NCBI RefSeq assembly: GCF_014297465.1 | Contig: NZ_JACORT010000010.1 | Coordinates: forward strand, 62,001-126,000 | Origin: Ramlibacter cellulosilyticus | GTDB lineage: Bacteria > Pseudomonadota > Gammaproteobacteria > Burkholderiales > Burkholderiaceae_C | Reading direction: 5' to 3' | DNA: 64,000 nucleotides | Shown: positions 25,951 to 34,285 of the stretch, piece after piece | How positions within the stretch are numbered: position 1 is the first letter of the stretch | Layout of the letters: the number at the start of each line of letters is the position of its first letter | Translations under genes and position numbers: made by a program | The notes under the pieces: model-generated | Database searches by the model: none | Told to the model about the DNA's origin: nothing | Seen by the model: the letters and a program-made list of their open reading frames with translations, nothing else

Positions 25951-26783
25951 CCCTTGTGTCCCGTCATGTATTCGTACACGGCGCGCGAGATGCGCGCGAT
26001 GGTCTCCTGCCGCCGGCCGTTCACGTCCGCCGCCCACTCGGTCAGGATGACGACGACGTAGGCATCGCGGCCATCAAGGTACACGATGCCCGCGTCGTGC
26101 GCCACGGTGGAGATCTCGCCCGTCTTGTTGGCCACGCGCGCGTCCTCCGGCAGGCCGGCCGGAATGCCGCTGCGGAACTGCTGCTGGTGCAGGATGTCGA
26201 GCATCGCCTGCGACGCCTCGGGCGAGATGGCCCTGCCCTCCTCGATCAGGCGCATCGCGTCGCAGAGGCCCGCCGCCGTCACGCGGTTGTTGATGCCCGC
26301 CTCCCACGCGGCCTCGTCCTCCACGCCACGCTGCAGGTCGATGCCGCCCAGGTGCAGCCGCGCGAGCGATTCGCGTGCCGCCTCGACGCCGACCAGGTCC
26401 AGCAGCAGGTTCGTGGCGAGGTTGCTGCTGGTCACGATCATGTGCTCGGCGAGCTCGTGCACGGTGAGCATGCGTCCGAGCGCGGCATGCACGGCCGCGT
26501 TCGCGTCCCGCTCCGGCCCCACGCGGAACGGCTTGCCGTCGACCATGCTGAGGAAGCGGTTGCGGACGTGCACGCGCGAGAAGGGCGCGAACCGGTGCTG
26601 CTCGATGGCCTCGTACACGGCCAGCAGCACCGGCACCTTGATCGTGCTCGCCGCGTGGAACCAGCGGTGCGCGTTGACCGACCACGTGGTGTGGTGCTCG
26701 AAGTCGTACGCCGCGACCGCGACGGCGGACGCGGCGGCATCCTCGGCGATGCCGAGGACGGTGTCGCGCAGCGTCGCGGTCAT
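25947..26783 (-). CDS. Class A beta-lactamase-fold serine hydrolase, no signal peptide
   Basis: 278 residues. All three catalytic boxes are present: S46-T-I-K49, S119-S-N121 (the SDN position) and K220-T-G222 within VANKTGE. The start (MTATLRDTVLGIAEDAAA) has no signal peptide, so a role in beta-lactam resistance is unlikely, because such enzymes act in the periplasm. Similar cytoplasmic proteins act as esterases or amidases. It is the first gene of the overlapping operon with the M15-like and ligase-like genes. I chose ATG 26783 because homology starts there. Confidence 0.8.
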   Translation of the reverse strand: MTATLRDTVLGIAEDAAASAVAVAAYDFEHHTTWSVNAHRWFHAASTIKVPVLLAVYEAIEQHRFAPFSRVHVRNRFLSMVDGKPFRVGPERDANAAVHAALGRMLTVHELAEHMIVTSSNLATNLLLDLVGVEAARESLARLHLGGIDLQRGVEDEAAWEAGINNRVTAAGLCDAMRLIEEGRAISPEASQAMLDILHQQQFRSGIPAGLPEDARVANKTGEISTVAHDAGIVYLDGRDAYVVVILTEWAADVNGRRQETIARISRAVYEYMTGHKG

Positions 26784-26860
26784 GCTGCGAGGCGGAGCGC
26801 TGTGGCCTGCGCGTTCTTCAATCCACCGTGTGCCATGGCTGTTCGTTGCAGTTGAGGTTG

Positions 26861-26882
26861 GGAGCAGCTCTCCGTCTGCTCC
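26861..26882. repeat. Inverted repeat upstream of the three-gene cassette
   Basis: GGAGCAG (26861-26867) and CTGCTCC (26876-26882), a perfect 7-bp inverted repeat. It is 78 bp upstream of the beta-lactamase-like start, in the 242-bp divergent region 26784-27025. It could be an operator. I see nothing else definite in that region. Confidence 0.3.
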
Positions 26883-27025
26883 ACGATGTTGGGCCAAGCC
26901 GGAGCGCCGACGCGTCGGACAGGGCCGAAAGTGGACGATGGGGCATCGACGGCGCGGCCGCCCCCGCAGGACTTTCGTTCTCCTATCCTGCGGTCATGTA
27001 CCTCCTTCATGCTCAGCACTGAGCC

Positions 27026-27697
27026 ATGCGCACCGCCCTCGACTTCAGCTCCTGGAGCACCCTCTTCTCCGGCCTGCTCGGGCTGGTGCTGGTCACGCTG
27101 CTCATGGTGGGCGTGCGGCTGCTCGTCATGCAGACCGTGCAGCGCCGGCGCGAGCGCGAGAACCGGCAGATCAACGAGCGGCTGCGCACGCTCATCGCGG
27201 CGTACAAGACGCTGGGCGGCTCCTTCACGGGCCGGCTGGAGGTGGACCCCACGCACCTGCGCGACCTGCGCAAGCAGGGGTTGCCGGAGCCTGCATCGGA
27301 TCGCACCCGCCGCATCCGCGATGCGGTCGAGGCCGCGCTCTCGGACGTCATCCTGCTCGGTACCGCGGAGCAGGTGCGGCTCGCCGTGGCGGCGATCAAC
27401 GACATGCTGGCCGGGCGTCCGGTGCACACCGCCGCGCTGGTGGTCTCGCTGCGCGACCACATCCGCGAGGTGCTGGACCTCGCCCCGGTCGGCGTCGACG
27501 TGCCGGCGCAAGGCCCGGCACGCATCGCCGGCGGCGGACGCGGAGGCAAGGCCGACGCGCGCGGCGGCCGCGAAGGCGGCGGTCGTGGCGGTGGCGGTGG
27601 CGGTGGCGGCGGCGGCGGCACCGCCGGCGCCATGGGCCTCGGCGGCATCGCAGGCGTCGTCGCCGACGACGGTTCCGCGGACGACGGCAAGCGCTGA
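27026..27697 (+). CDS. Membrane-anchored hypothetical protein with Gly-rich tail
   Basis: 223 residues. One N-terminal transmembrane helix (residues about 14-36, LFSGLLGLVLVTLLMVGVRLL), then a charged stretch RRREREN typical of the cytoplasmic side, a helical cytoplasmic domain of about 100 residues, and a tail dominated by Gly/Arg/Ala including a run of about 11 Gly. The domain pattern (INERLRTLIAAYKTLGGSFTGRLEVDP, SDVILLGTAEQVRLAVAAINDM) appears in conserved hypothetical proteins, but I cannot name the family. It is divergent from the three-gene cassette. Confidence 0.65.
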   Translation: MRTALDFSSWSTLFSGLLGLVLVTLLMVGVRLLVMQTVQRRRERENRQINERLRTLIAAYKTLGGSFTGRLEVDPTHLRDLRKQGLPEPASDRTRRIRDAVEAALSDVILLGTAEQVRLAVAAINDMLAGRPVHTAALVVSLRDHIREVLDLAPVGVDVPAQGPARIAGGGRGGKADARGGREGGGRGGGGGGGGGGGTAGAMGLGGIAGVVADDGSADDGKR

Positions 27698-27748
27698 GCT
27701 CGCGCCAGGCGGCCCCGCAGCTGCCGCACTTGCAGTACCGTTCCGGCC

Positions 27749-28516
27749 ATGGCACTGGAACTCCCCCGCATCCGCGCCCTCTGCTTCGACGTCGACGGCA
27801 CCATCGCCGATACGGACGACCACCTGGTCGCGCAGCTCGCGGCCCTGCTCGACGCCGTGCCCGGCGTGAGCGGGCGGCGCGCCGAGCGCCTCGGGCGCCA
27901 GGTGGTCATGGGCCTGGAGACGCCGGTGCACGGCGCCTACGCCCTGCTCGACCGACTCGGGCTCGACGTTCCCCTCACCCGCCTGCGCATGCGCCTCAAG
28001 GCCGTGAAGCGCCGCCAGGCCGACCCCGCCGGCACGCGCAACCCGGAAGCGATCGACGAGGTGCCGCACGACATGGTGGCGGGCGTGCAGGAGATGCTGC
28101 ACACGCTCGCACGGCACTATCCCATGGTCACCATCTCCACCGGCATGGCGGAACGCGTGGAGCGCTTCCTGCACAAGTTCGGCGTGCGCGAGCTGTTCGC
28201 GGACGTGATCGGCGCGCAGACCACGCACCGCATGAAGCCGCATCCCGAGCCGCTCCTGTACGCGGCGAAGAAGATGGGCGTGCACCCGGCCGAGTGCCTC
28301 ATGATCGGCGACACCACGATCGACATCCGCACCGGCGTCGCTGCCGGCGCGCAGACCGTGGGGGTGCTGTGCGGCTTCGGCACGCAGCGCGAGCTGAAGG
28401 AAGCCGGCGCCAACCTGATCCTGCGCACCACCTCGGACCTGCTGGCGGTGCTGCAGCCGGCGGAGGACCCGCTGGGCAAGACGGCCAGCCCGAAGCCGAA
28501 GGAAGCGGCGTCGTAG
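27749..28516 (+). CDS. HAD superfamily (subfamily IA) hydrolase
   Basis: 255 residues. HAD motif I is CFDVDGTIADT (nucleophile Asp at about 14), motif II ITISTG-like VTISTGMAE, motif III Lys in HRMKPHPEPLLYAAKKMG, and motif IV MIGDTTIDI. The helical cap suggests a phosphoglycolate-phosphatase-like phosphatase. Substrate cannot be assigned. The ATG lacks a Shine-Dalgarno sequence. It is alone between the Gly-rich protein and the convergent MFS gene. Confidence 0.88.
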   Translation: MALELPRIRALCFDVDGTIADTDDHLVAQLAALLDAVPGVSGRRAERLGRQVVMGLETPVHGAYALLDRLGLDVPLTRLRMRLKAVKRRQADPAGTRNPEAIDEVPHDMVAGVQEMLHTLARHYPMVTISTGMAERVERFLHKFGVRELFADVIGAQTTHRMKPHPEPLLYAAKKMGVHPAECLMIGDTTIDIRTGVAAGAQTVGVLCGFGTQRELKEAGANLILRTTSDLLAVLQPAEDPLGKTASPKPKEAAS

Positions 28517-28519
28517 CCG

Positions 28520-29725
28520 TCAGGCGCGGGCCATGCGCGTCCGCGTATGCAGCACGAACTGCGCGGTGAGCCCAAGGCAGGCCCAGGCCAGCATCTGCAG
28601 CGCCAGGTTCACCTGCCCGTCGTGCGGCACCAGGCCCACGACGAAAGCCCCGAAGGCGCCACTGAGCTGCTGGATCAGCCCCGCGATGGCTGCGGCGGCC
28701 CCCGCGAGCGCGGGGACCAGCCCCACCGTGCCCGTGAGCGTCGGCGGCGCGAGCAGGCCGTGCCCGATGCCCAGGAGCAGCAGCGGCAGGGCCAGCGCCA
28801 GCGGCGTGCTGGCGCCCCCGAGCCCCAGCGCGAGCACGCCCAGCAGCCCCCCGAGCGTCCATGCCTGGCCGAGGGCCATGATGCGGCGGTCGCTCGTGCG
28901 CCGCACCAGCCGGCTGGTCCACAGGTTGCCGACGATGTACGCGAGCGGGATGCACATGATGTACCAGCCGATGCGCTCGGGCGTCACGCCGTAGTTGCGC
29001 AGCACGATGGGCGCGCCGCCGAGGAAGGTGTAGAAGGTCGCGGTGGTCGACGCGAGCAGCACCACGTACAGCAGGAAGGCGGGCTCGCGCAGCAGGCGGC
29101 CGTAGCCGGCCAGCAGCTCGCGCACGCCCCCGGCGCGCGGCCGCGGCGGCGCCGCGGGCAGCCCGCGCCACGCGGTGAACAGCAGCACCGCCGCGAGCAC
29201 GGCCATCAGCGCGAAGTTGGCCCGCCAGCCGAAGCGCACGTGCAGCTGGCCGCCCACGAGCGTCGCGAGCGGCGGGCACACGCCCATCGTCATGCCGACG
29301 AAGGCCATGACCCGCGTGCGCTCGTTGCCGGTGAAGAGGTCCTGCACCATCGCGCGGGCGATCACCATGCCCGCCGCGCAGCCGGCGCCTTGCACCACGC
29401 GCGCGAGCGTCAGCAGCCCGAGGTTGGGCGCGAGCGCCGCGAACACGCTGCCCGCGCAGGAGAGCACGAGCCCCGCCAGCAGCAGCGGCTTGCGCCCGAT
29501 GCGGTCGGACCAGGGACCCCACACCAGTTGCAGGCCCCCGTAGGCCGCGATGAAGGCGCTCAGCGTGAGCTGCACGGCCGCCTGGCTCGCGCCGAACTGC
29601 GCCGGCCAGTCCTGCATCGAAGGCAGGCAGATGGTCATGGCGAGCAGCCCGAAGGCGAGTTGCGAGATGAGGTTGGCGGTGAGCCAGTGTGCGTGGCGCG
29701 GGGCCGTGTCGGGATCGGAGCTCAT
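28520..29725 (-). CDS. MFS drug-resistance transporter, Bcr/CflA type
   Basis: 401 residues with twelve predicted transmembrane helices. MFS motif A is visible as GPWSDRIGRKPLLLAG, and motif C-like LARVVQGAGCAAGMVIARAMVQDL is typical of DHA1 drug:H+ antiporters of the Bcr/CflA group. It would export small toxic compounds from the cytoplasm using the proton gradient. It is a single gene; substrate is unknown. Confidence 0.88.
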   Translation of the reverse strand: MSSDPDTAPRHAHWLTANLISQLAFGLLAMTICLPSMQDWPAQFGASQAAVQLTLSAFIAAYGGLQLVWGPWSDRIGRKPLLLAGLVLSCAGSVFAALAPNLGLLTLARVVQGAGCAAGMVIARAMVQDLFTGNERTRVMAFVGMTMGVCPPLATLVGGQLHVRFGWRANFALMAVLAAVLLFTAWRGLPAAPPRPRAGGVRELLAGYGRLLREPAFLLYVVLLASTTATFYTFLGGAPIVLRNYGVTPERIGWYIMCIPLAYIVGNLWTSRLVRRTSDRRIMALGQAWTLGGLLGVLALGLGGASTPLALALPLLLLGIGHGLLAPPTLTGTVGLVPALAGAAAAIAGLIQQLSGAFGAFVVGLVPHDGQVNLALQMLAWACLGLTAQFVLHTRTRMARA

Positions 29726-29776
29726 GGAAGGCGCGGGCGCAAGCTTAACCGCTCGCGCCCGGCTGCCGCGAAAGGC

Positions 29777-30697
29777 TTACTTGCGCTCCAGCAGCTTCAC
29801 CAGCGCCCACAGCACGCGGTTCGCCGGCGTGGCGATGCCCAGCGCCTCGCCGCGGCGCACGACGTAGCCGTTGAGGAAATCGATCTCGGTCGGCTTGCCG
29901 CGCGCGAGGTCCTGCGCCGTGGAGGACGACTGCGTCGGCATGGTCTCCACCAGCTTGCGTGCCGCTTCGTGCGGATCGACGGCCAGCGTCACGCCATCGG
30001 CCTTCGCGACCGCCAGGCACTCGTCGATCACGTCGCGGATGACCTCCGGGATGCCCGTGCCCGCCACCGTGAAGCCGTACGGCTTCTGCGCGATCGCGGA
30101 GACGGCATTGAACGCGCAGTTCAGCACCAGCTTCAGCCACAGCGCGCTGCGCACGTCGGGCGAGACTTCGGTGGGAACGCCGGAGGCCACCAGCGCCTGC
30201 ACCACCGTCTCGATGCCGCGCGCCGGTTCCACGACCAGCTCGCCGCGGCCATGGTGCTTCAGGTGGCCCGGGCCCGCCATCTCCGTCGCCACGTAGACGA
30301 CGGCGGCGGCCACTTCGTGGTCCGGCAGCACGGTGCGCAGGCGGTCGGCGTTGTCCACGCCGTTCTGCAGGCACAGCACGAGCGCGCCGGGCCGCAGCAC
30401 CTCGCGCAGCTGGCGTCCGGCGGCTTCGGTGTCGAGCGACTTCACGCAGAAGAGGACGAGGTCCGCGTCGCGCGCCGCGGCCGCATCGGTGCCGGCCTGC
30501 AGCGCCACGCGCTCGTCGAACTGGCGCGTCTCCATGCGCAGGCCGCCGTCGCGGATCGCCTCGACGTGCTGGGGCCGCGCGACCAGCGTCACGTGGTGGC
30601 CGGCGCGCGCCAGCATGCCGCCGAAATAGCAGCCGACGGCGCCGGCGCCCATGACGGCGACCTTCAGGGGGGTGGTGGTGGTGTTCACGGGCCCCAT
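29777..30697 (-). CDS. panE: 2-dehydropantoate 2-reductase family protein
   Basis: 306 residues. NADPH-binding motif VAVMGAGAVGCYFGGMLARAGHHVTL, a VKSLDT segment, LQNGVDN, the catalytic-Lys region SALWLKLVLNCAFNAVSAI, and the C-terminal PTEIDFLNGYVVRRGEALGIATPAN are all family traits. The reaction in pantothenate synthesis is ketopantoate to pantoate; family members can act on other 2-oxoacids. Two starts are possible, ATG 30697 and GTG 30688. A TAGCAT hexamer lies 7 nt before the GTG, which fits a leaderless start there. Confidence 0.88.
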   Translation of the reverse strand: MGPVNTTTTPLKVAVMGAGAVGCYFGGMLARAGHHVTLVARPQHVEAIRDGGLRMETRQFDERVALQAGTDAAAARDADLVLFCVKSLDTEAAGRQLREVLRPGALVLCLQNGVDNADRLRTVLPDHEVAAAVVYVATEMAGPGHLKHHGRGELVVEPARGIETVVQALVASGVPTEVSPDVRSALWLKLVLNCAFNAVSAIAQKPYGFTVAGTGIPEVIRDVIDECLAVAKADGVTLAVDPHEAARKLVETMPTQSSSTAQDLARGKPTEIDFLNGYVVRRGEALGIATPANRVLWALVKLLERK

Positions 30698-30804
30698 GCT
30701 ACCGGCCCGGCCTCACCCGAATGGGGGAAGGGGAGTTCCTTAAGTGCATGGCTCACTGTTCCCGCGTTGCGGGGCCCTTATGCTCCGGCGTGAGGGAGAG
30801 AACC

Positions 30805-32205
30805 ATGCAAGCCGTCGCCGCTTCCGCCATGCGCATCGCCGACCTGCCGGGACCCGCCGGGCTGCCCCTGGTCGGCAACGCGCACCAGATCCGCCTGCCC
30901 CACTTCCACCAGCAGCTCGAGGCCTGGCGCGAGCAGTACGGCGACGCGTACCGCATCCGCGTGTGGACGCGCCGCTTCGTCGTCATCGCCGACCCGCAGC
31001 TCGCTGCGGAAGCCTTGCGCGACCGCCCCGGCACCTTCGGCCGCACGGCGCGCGTGTCGCTCGCGGCCACCGAGATGGGCTTCGGCGGCCTCTTCGCTTC
31101 CAACGGCGAGAGGTGGCGGCGCCAGCGGCCCATGGTGATGGCCGCCTTCGACCCCGGCCACGTGCGGCGCTACTTCCCCGCGCTGGTGCACGTGGGGCAC
31201 CGGCTCGCGGCGCGCTGGCGGCGCGCGGGCGATGCGCCCATCCCGCTGCAGGCGGACCTGATGCGCTACACGGTGGACGTGATCTCCGGGCTGGCCTTCG
31301 GCACGGACATCAACACGCTGGACGGCGAGGGCGAGGTCATCCAGCAGCACATGGACAAGATCTTCCCCGCGCTGTTCCGCCGCACGCTCGCGCCCTTCCC
31401 GTACTGGCGCTGGGCGAAGCTGCCGTCCGACCGCCGCCTCGACCGGCACCTCGCCGCCTTCTCCGCCGCCATCCAGGAGTTCATCGCCGCGGCGCGCGCC
31501 CGCATGGACGCGGATCCGGGCCTGCGGGAGGCGCCGCGCAACCTGATCGAGGCCATGCTCTCCGCGCGCGACCGGCACGGCCTGCAGGACGACGACGTGG
31601 CCGCCAACGTGGGCACGATGCTGCTCGCCGGCGAGGACACCACGGCGAACACGCTCGCCTGGATGCTGTACCTGCTCTCGCGCCACCGCTGGGCGCTGGA
31701 ACGCGCCACGGCCGAAGTCCGCCGCGTGCTGGGCGACGACCGCGTGCCCGCGCGCATCGAGCAGCTGGAGCAGCTGGAATTCATCGACGCCTGCGCGCAC
31801 GAGACGATGCGGCTCAAGCCGGTCGCCCCCCTGCTGCCGCAGCAGGCCGCGCGCGACACGACGCTGGGCGGCATCGCCATTCCCGCGGGCACCATGTGCA
31901 TCTTCCTCATGCGCGCGCCGGCCAACGACGCGAAGCACTTCCCGCATCCGGCGGCCTTCGACCCCGACCGCTGGCTGCGCGAGGACGCCGCGACCACGCG
32001 CCGCGTCTCCATGCCCTTCGGCGCCGGGCCGCGGATGTGTCCCGGGCGCTACCTCGCGCTGCTGGAAATCAAGATGGCCATGGCCACGCTGCTCGGCGGC
32101 TTCGATCTCCTGTCGGTCGCCGCCGCCGACGGCGGCGAGGTCAGCGAACGCCTGTCCTTCACCCTCACTCCCACGCCGCTCGCGATGCGCCTGCGCGCGC
32201 GCTGA
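30805..32205 (+). CDS. Cytochrome P450
   Basis: 466 residues from ATG 30805 behind GAGGGAGAG. I-helix oxygen-activation motif AGEDTTA (275-281), the ExxR motif ETMRL, and the haem-binding FGAGPRMCPGR with Cys412 (405-415) are intact. The organisation resembles CYP family members of the fatty-acid/terpene type. No ferredoxin or reductase gene is nearby, so electrons come from elsewhere. Substrate unknown. A 10-bp inverted repeat lies just after the stop. Confidence 0.92.
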   Translation: MQAVAASAMRIADLPGPAGLPLVGNAHQIRLPHFHQQLEAWREQYGDAYRIRVWTRRFVVIADPQLAAEALRDRPGTFGRTARVSLAATEMGFGGLFASNGERWRRQRPMVMAAFDPGHVRRYFPALVHVGHRLAARWRRAGDAPIPLQADLMRYTVDVISGLAFGTDINTLDGEGEVIQQHMDKIFPALFRRTLAPFPYWRWAKLPSDRRLDRHLAAFSAAIQEFIAAARARMDADPGLREAPRNLIEAMLSARDRHGLQDDDVAANVGTMLLAGEDTTANTLAWMLYLLSRHRWALERATAEVRRVLGDDRVPARIEQLEQLEFIDACAHETMRLKPVAPLLPQQAARDTTLGGIAIPAGTMCIFLMRAPANDAKHFPHPAAFDPDRWLREDAATTRRVSMPFGAGPRMCPGRYLALLEIKMAMATLLGGFDLLSVAAADGGEVSERLSFTLTPTPLAMRLRAR

Positions 32206-32218
32206 GCCCGGCCGTCGC

Positions 32219-32245
32219 GCCATGTCGGTGCGGCGCCGACATGGC
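32219..32245. repeat. Perfect 10-bp inverted repeat after the P450 gene
   Basis: GCCATGTCGG (32219-32228) and CCGACATGGC (32236-32245) with a 7-nt loop. There is no T-run, so it is not a classical intrinsic terminator. It may be an mRNA 3'-end stabiliser or an operator for the next gene. Confidence 0.45.
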
Positions 32246-32347
32246 AGAGGTATCGGATGACCTTGCCGCGCGGTGGGCTCATGCAGGCTGCGCGTCGGGC
32301 GCGCCAGCACGAGGCGCCCTCCCGCAACCATCCACAAGGAGCCTCCC

Positions 32348-32848
32348 ATGACTGCGAAGAATCCGAACAACGCCGATCCCATCACCGGTGAACCCGGCGC
32401 GCACCCGGCGGGCACCGCCGCCGGCGCAGCCGCCGGTGCTGCCGCGGGTGCCGCCGTGGGGTCCGTGGCCGGCCCCGTGGGCACGGTCGTCGGGGGCGCA
32501 GCCGGCGCGATCGCCGGCGGCCTCGCGGGCAAGGGCGCCGCCGAGCGCGTCAACCCCACCGCCGAAGACAGCTACTGGCGCGCCAACTACGACAAGCGTC
32601 CCACGTACAAGGCCGGCTACACGTATGACGACTACGCGCCCGCCTACCGGACCGGCTACACGGGCTGGGAACGCGCGAGCGCCTCGGGCGAGTCCTGGGA
32701 CAGTTACGAGCCCAAGCTGCGCACGGAGTACGAGCGCAGCCGCGGCTCGTCGCGCCTGAACTGGGAAGAGGCCAAGGCCTCCGCGCGCGATGCCTGGCAC
32801 CGCGTCGAGCGCGCCATCCCTGGCGACGCGGACAAGGACGGCCGCTGA
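32348..32848 (+). CDS. Glycine-zipper hypothetical protein
   Basis: 166 residues. Residues about 20-65 form a Gly/Ala zipper (GTAAGAAAGAAAGAAVGSVAGPVG, then GGAAGAIAGGLAG) that could insert into or associate with a membrane. The hydrophilic C-terminal half is Tyr-, Asp- and Arg-rich (SYWRANYDKRPTY, YDDYAPAYRTGYTGWE, RLNWEEAKASARDAWHRVE). Similar proteins are common hypotheticals in Burkholderiales and are often called stress-related, but I know of no assigned function. No signal peptide is seen. Confidence 0.7.
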   Translation: MTAKNPNNADPITGEPGAHPAGTAAGAAAGAAAGAAVGSVAGPVGTVVGGAAGAIAGGLAGKGAAERVNPTAEDSYWRANYDKRPTYKAGYTYDDYAPAYRTGYTGWERASASGESWDSYEPKLRTEYERSRGSSRLNWEEAKASARDAWHRVERAIPGDADKDGR

Positions 32849-32890
32849 CCCCGGCTTGCCGCGAGGACGGCGGCCCACGCCGTCCTTGCG

Positions 32891-32896
32891 GATAAT
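32891..32896 (+). promoter_or_regulatory. Candidate -10 (GATAAT) of the EVE-domain gene
   Basis: GATAAT ends 9 nt before the ATG at 32906, with no Shine-Dalgarno sequence in between. This suggests a leaderless or near-leaderless transcript. Confidence 0.45.
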
Positions 32897-32905
32897 CGGC
32901 CGGCG

Positions 32906-33376
32906 ATGAACTACTGGCTGATGAAGTCCGAGCCCGACGAGGTCTCGGTCGACGACGCGTTCGCGGCACCGCGGCACACGGTGCCGTGGACCGGGGTCCG
33001 GAACTACCAGGCGCGCAACTTCATGCGCGACCAGATGCGCGTGGGCGACGGCGTGCTGTTCTACCACTCGAGCTGCGCCGAACCGGGCATCGTCGGCATC
33101 GCGGAAGTGGCGTCCACGCCCTACCCGGACCCGACGCAGTTCGACCGCAAGTCGCCCTGGTACGACGCGGCTTCGAAGCCGGACGCGCCGCGCTGGCTGC
33201 TGGTGGACGTGAAGGTGCTGGAGAAGACGCGCAACCTCACGCTGCCGGAACTGCGCGAGGACCCCGCCCTCGCGGACCTGGTGGTGCTGCGCAAGGGCAA
33301 CCGGCTGTCCATCACGCCGGTGGAAGCCAGGCACTGGCGGCACCTCCTGAAGAAGCTCGGCGCAAGTTCCGCATGA
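32906..33376 (+). CDS. EVE-domain protein (thymocyte nuclear protein 1-like)
   Basis: 156 residues, the full single-domain length. Typical motifs are MNYWLMKSEPDEVSVDD, W-x-GVRNYQARNFMRDQMRVGD and GIVGIAEV. EVE domains share the PUA fold, and several read modified bases in DNA or RNA; in bacteria they also occur fused to restriction and other defence enzymes. This is the ubiquitous stand-alone type. The next gene overlaps it as ATGA. Confidence 0.92.
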   Translation: MNYWLMKSEPDEVSVDDAFAAPRHTVPWTGVRNYQARNFMRDQMRVGDGVLFYHSSCAEPGIVGIAEVASTPYPDPTQFDRKSPWYDAASKPDAPRWLLVDVKVLEKTRNLTLPELREDPALADLVVLRKGNRLSITPVEARHWRHLLKKLGASSA

Positions 33377-34134
33377 CCGCCTGGGAGATCGCAGGCTTCC
33401 TGGCCTGCGTGGCGGTCGCCACCTGCGCGCAGAGCATCACGGGTTTCGCGCTGGCCCTCATCCTGCTCGGGCTCACCGGCCTCTTCGACCTCGCGCCCCT
33501 GCCGGACGTGGCGAACGTCGCCACCGTGCTGTCGCTCGCCAGTGCCGTGATCGCGCTGCGCGGCACGCGCAAGTCGCTGGACCGGGCGATCTGGCGCACG
33601 ACCGTCACCGGGAGCATCTTCGGCTACGCGATCGGCGTCGCGCTCATGGCGTGGCTGAACGCGAACGTCGTGATGGTGCTGCGGCTGCTGCTCGGCGTGG
33701 TCGTGATCGCCTGCGCGGTCATCGTGCTGGTGCGTACCGAGCCGCTGGCGCAGCGCTCGTCGCCTGCGTCGTTCCGCGGCTTCGGGGTGCTCTCCGGCGT
33801 GCTCGGCGGCCTGTTCTCCGCATCGGGCCCGCCGCTCGTGTACCAGTTCTACCGCCAGCCGATGGACCTGGAGGCCGTGCGCGACACGCTGGTCGCGACG
33901 CTGGCGGCCGGGTCGCTGGTCCGCCTGCTGATGGTGGTCCCGGCCGGGCAGTTCAGCACGCGCTCGCTGCTGCTGTGCCTGCTCTCGCTGCCGCTCGCGA
34001 TGGGGATCACCTGGTGGATGCGGCGGCACCCGCCGGCCTGGCCGCGGGCGGCGGTGCTGAAGGTCGTGTGTGCGTTGCTGGTGGTGACGGGGGTGGGGTT
34101 GATCGGGCCGGCCGTTGCGGCGATCTGGCGCTGA
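33373..34134 (+). CDS. TSUP (TauE/SafE) family membrane transporter
   Basis: 253 residues with seven to eight hydrophobic helices. Family features: CAQSITGFALALILLGL near the N-terminus and GVLSGVLGGLFSASGPPLVYQFYRQ at the start of the second half, the two related halves of TSUP carriers. They move sulfite, sulfonates or other organic anions across the inner membrane. The substrate is not readable. It is translationally coupled to the EVE gene by an ATGA overlap. Confidence 0.85.
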   Translation: MTAWEIAGFLACVAVATCAQSITGFALALILLGLTGLFDLAPLPDVANVATVLSLASAVIALRGTRKSLDRAIWRTTVTGSIFGYAIGVALMAWLNANVVMVLRLLLGVVVIACAVIVLVRTEPLAQRSSPASFRGFGVLSGVLGGLFSASGPPLVYQFYRQPMDLEAVRDTLVATLAAGSLVRLLMVVPAGQFSTRSLLLCLLSLPLAMGITWWMRRHPPAWPRAAVLKVVCALLVVTGVGLIGPAVAAIWR

Positions 34135-34136
34135 GC

Positions 34137-34259
34137 GGTGGGGTTCGCTGCGCTCACCTGCCGGCGGCGCGCCGCCGCCACCCTACGACGGGGGCACCGG
34201 CCGCATTCGTAGGGTGGCGCGGCGACAGCCGCGGAAGGTGAGCGACAGCGAACCCCACC
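34137..34259. repeat. REP doublet upstream of the M3 peptidase gene
   Basis: Left unit 34137-34186 (GGTGGGGTTC to CCACCCTAC) and inverted right unit 34209-34259 (GTAGGGTGG to CCCCACC) with a 22-bp spacer. Each unit carries an inner GC-rich hairpin. It begins 3 bp after the TSUP stop. Confidence 0.85.
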
Positions 34260-34273
34260 GATGGCAGCGTCCC

Positions 34274-34279
34274 TAGAAT
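34274..34279 (+). promoter_or_regulatory. Candidate -10 (TAGAAT) of the M3 peptidase gene
   Basis: TAGAAT ends 6 nt before the ATG at 34286, and no Shine-Dalgarno sequence is present. It lies just outside the REP doublet, so the -35 region would be formed by REP sequence. Confidence 0.45.
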
Positions 34280-34285
34280 GAACCG

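Noticed and set aside
25947..26783. Antibiotic-resistance beta-lactamase
   Set aside because: The catalytic boxes are present but there is no signal peptide, so it could not act in the periplasm.
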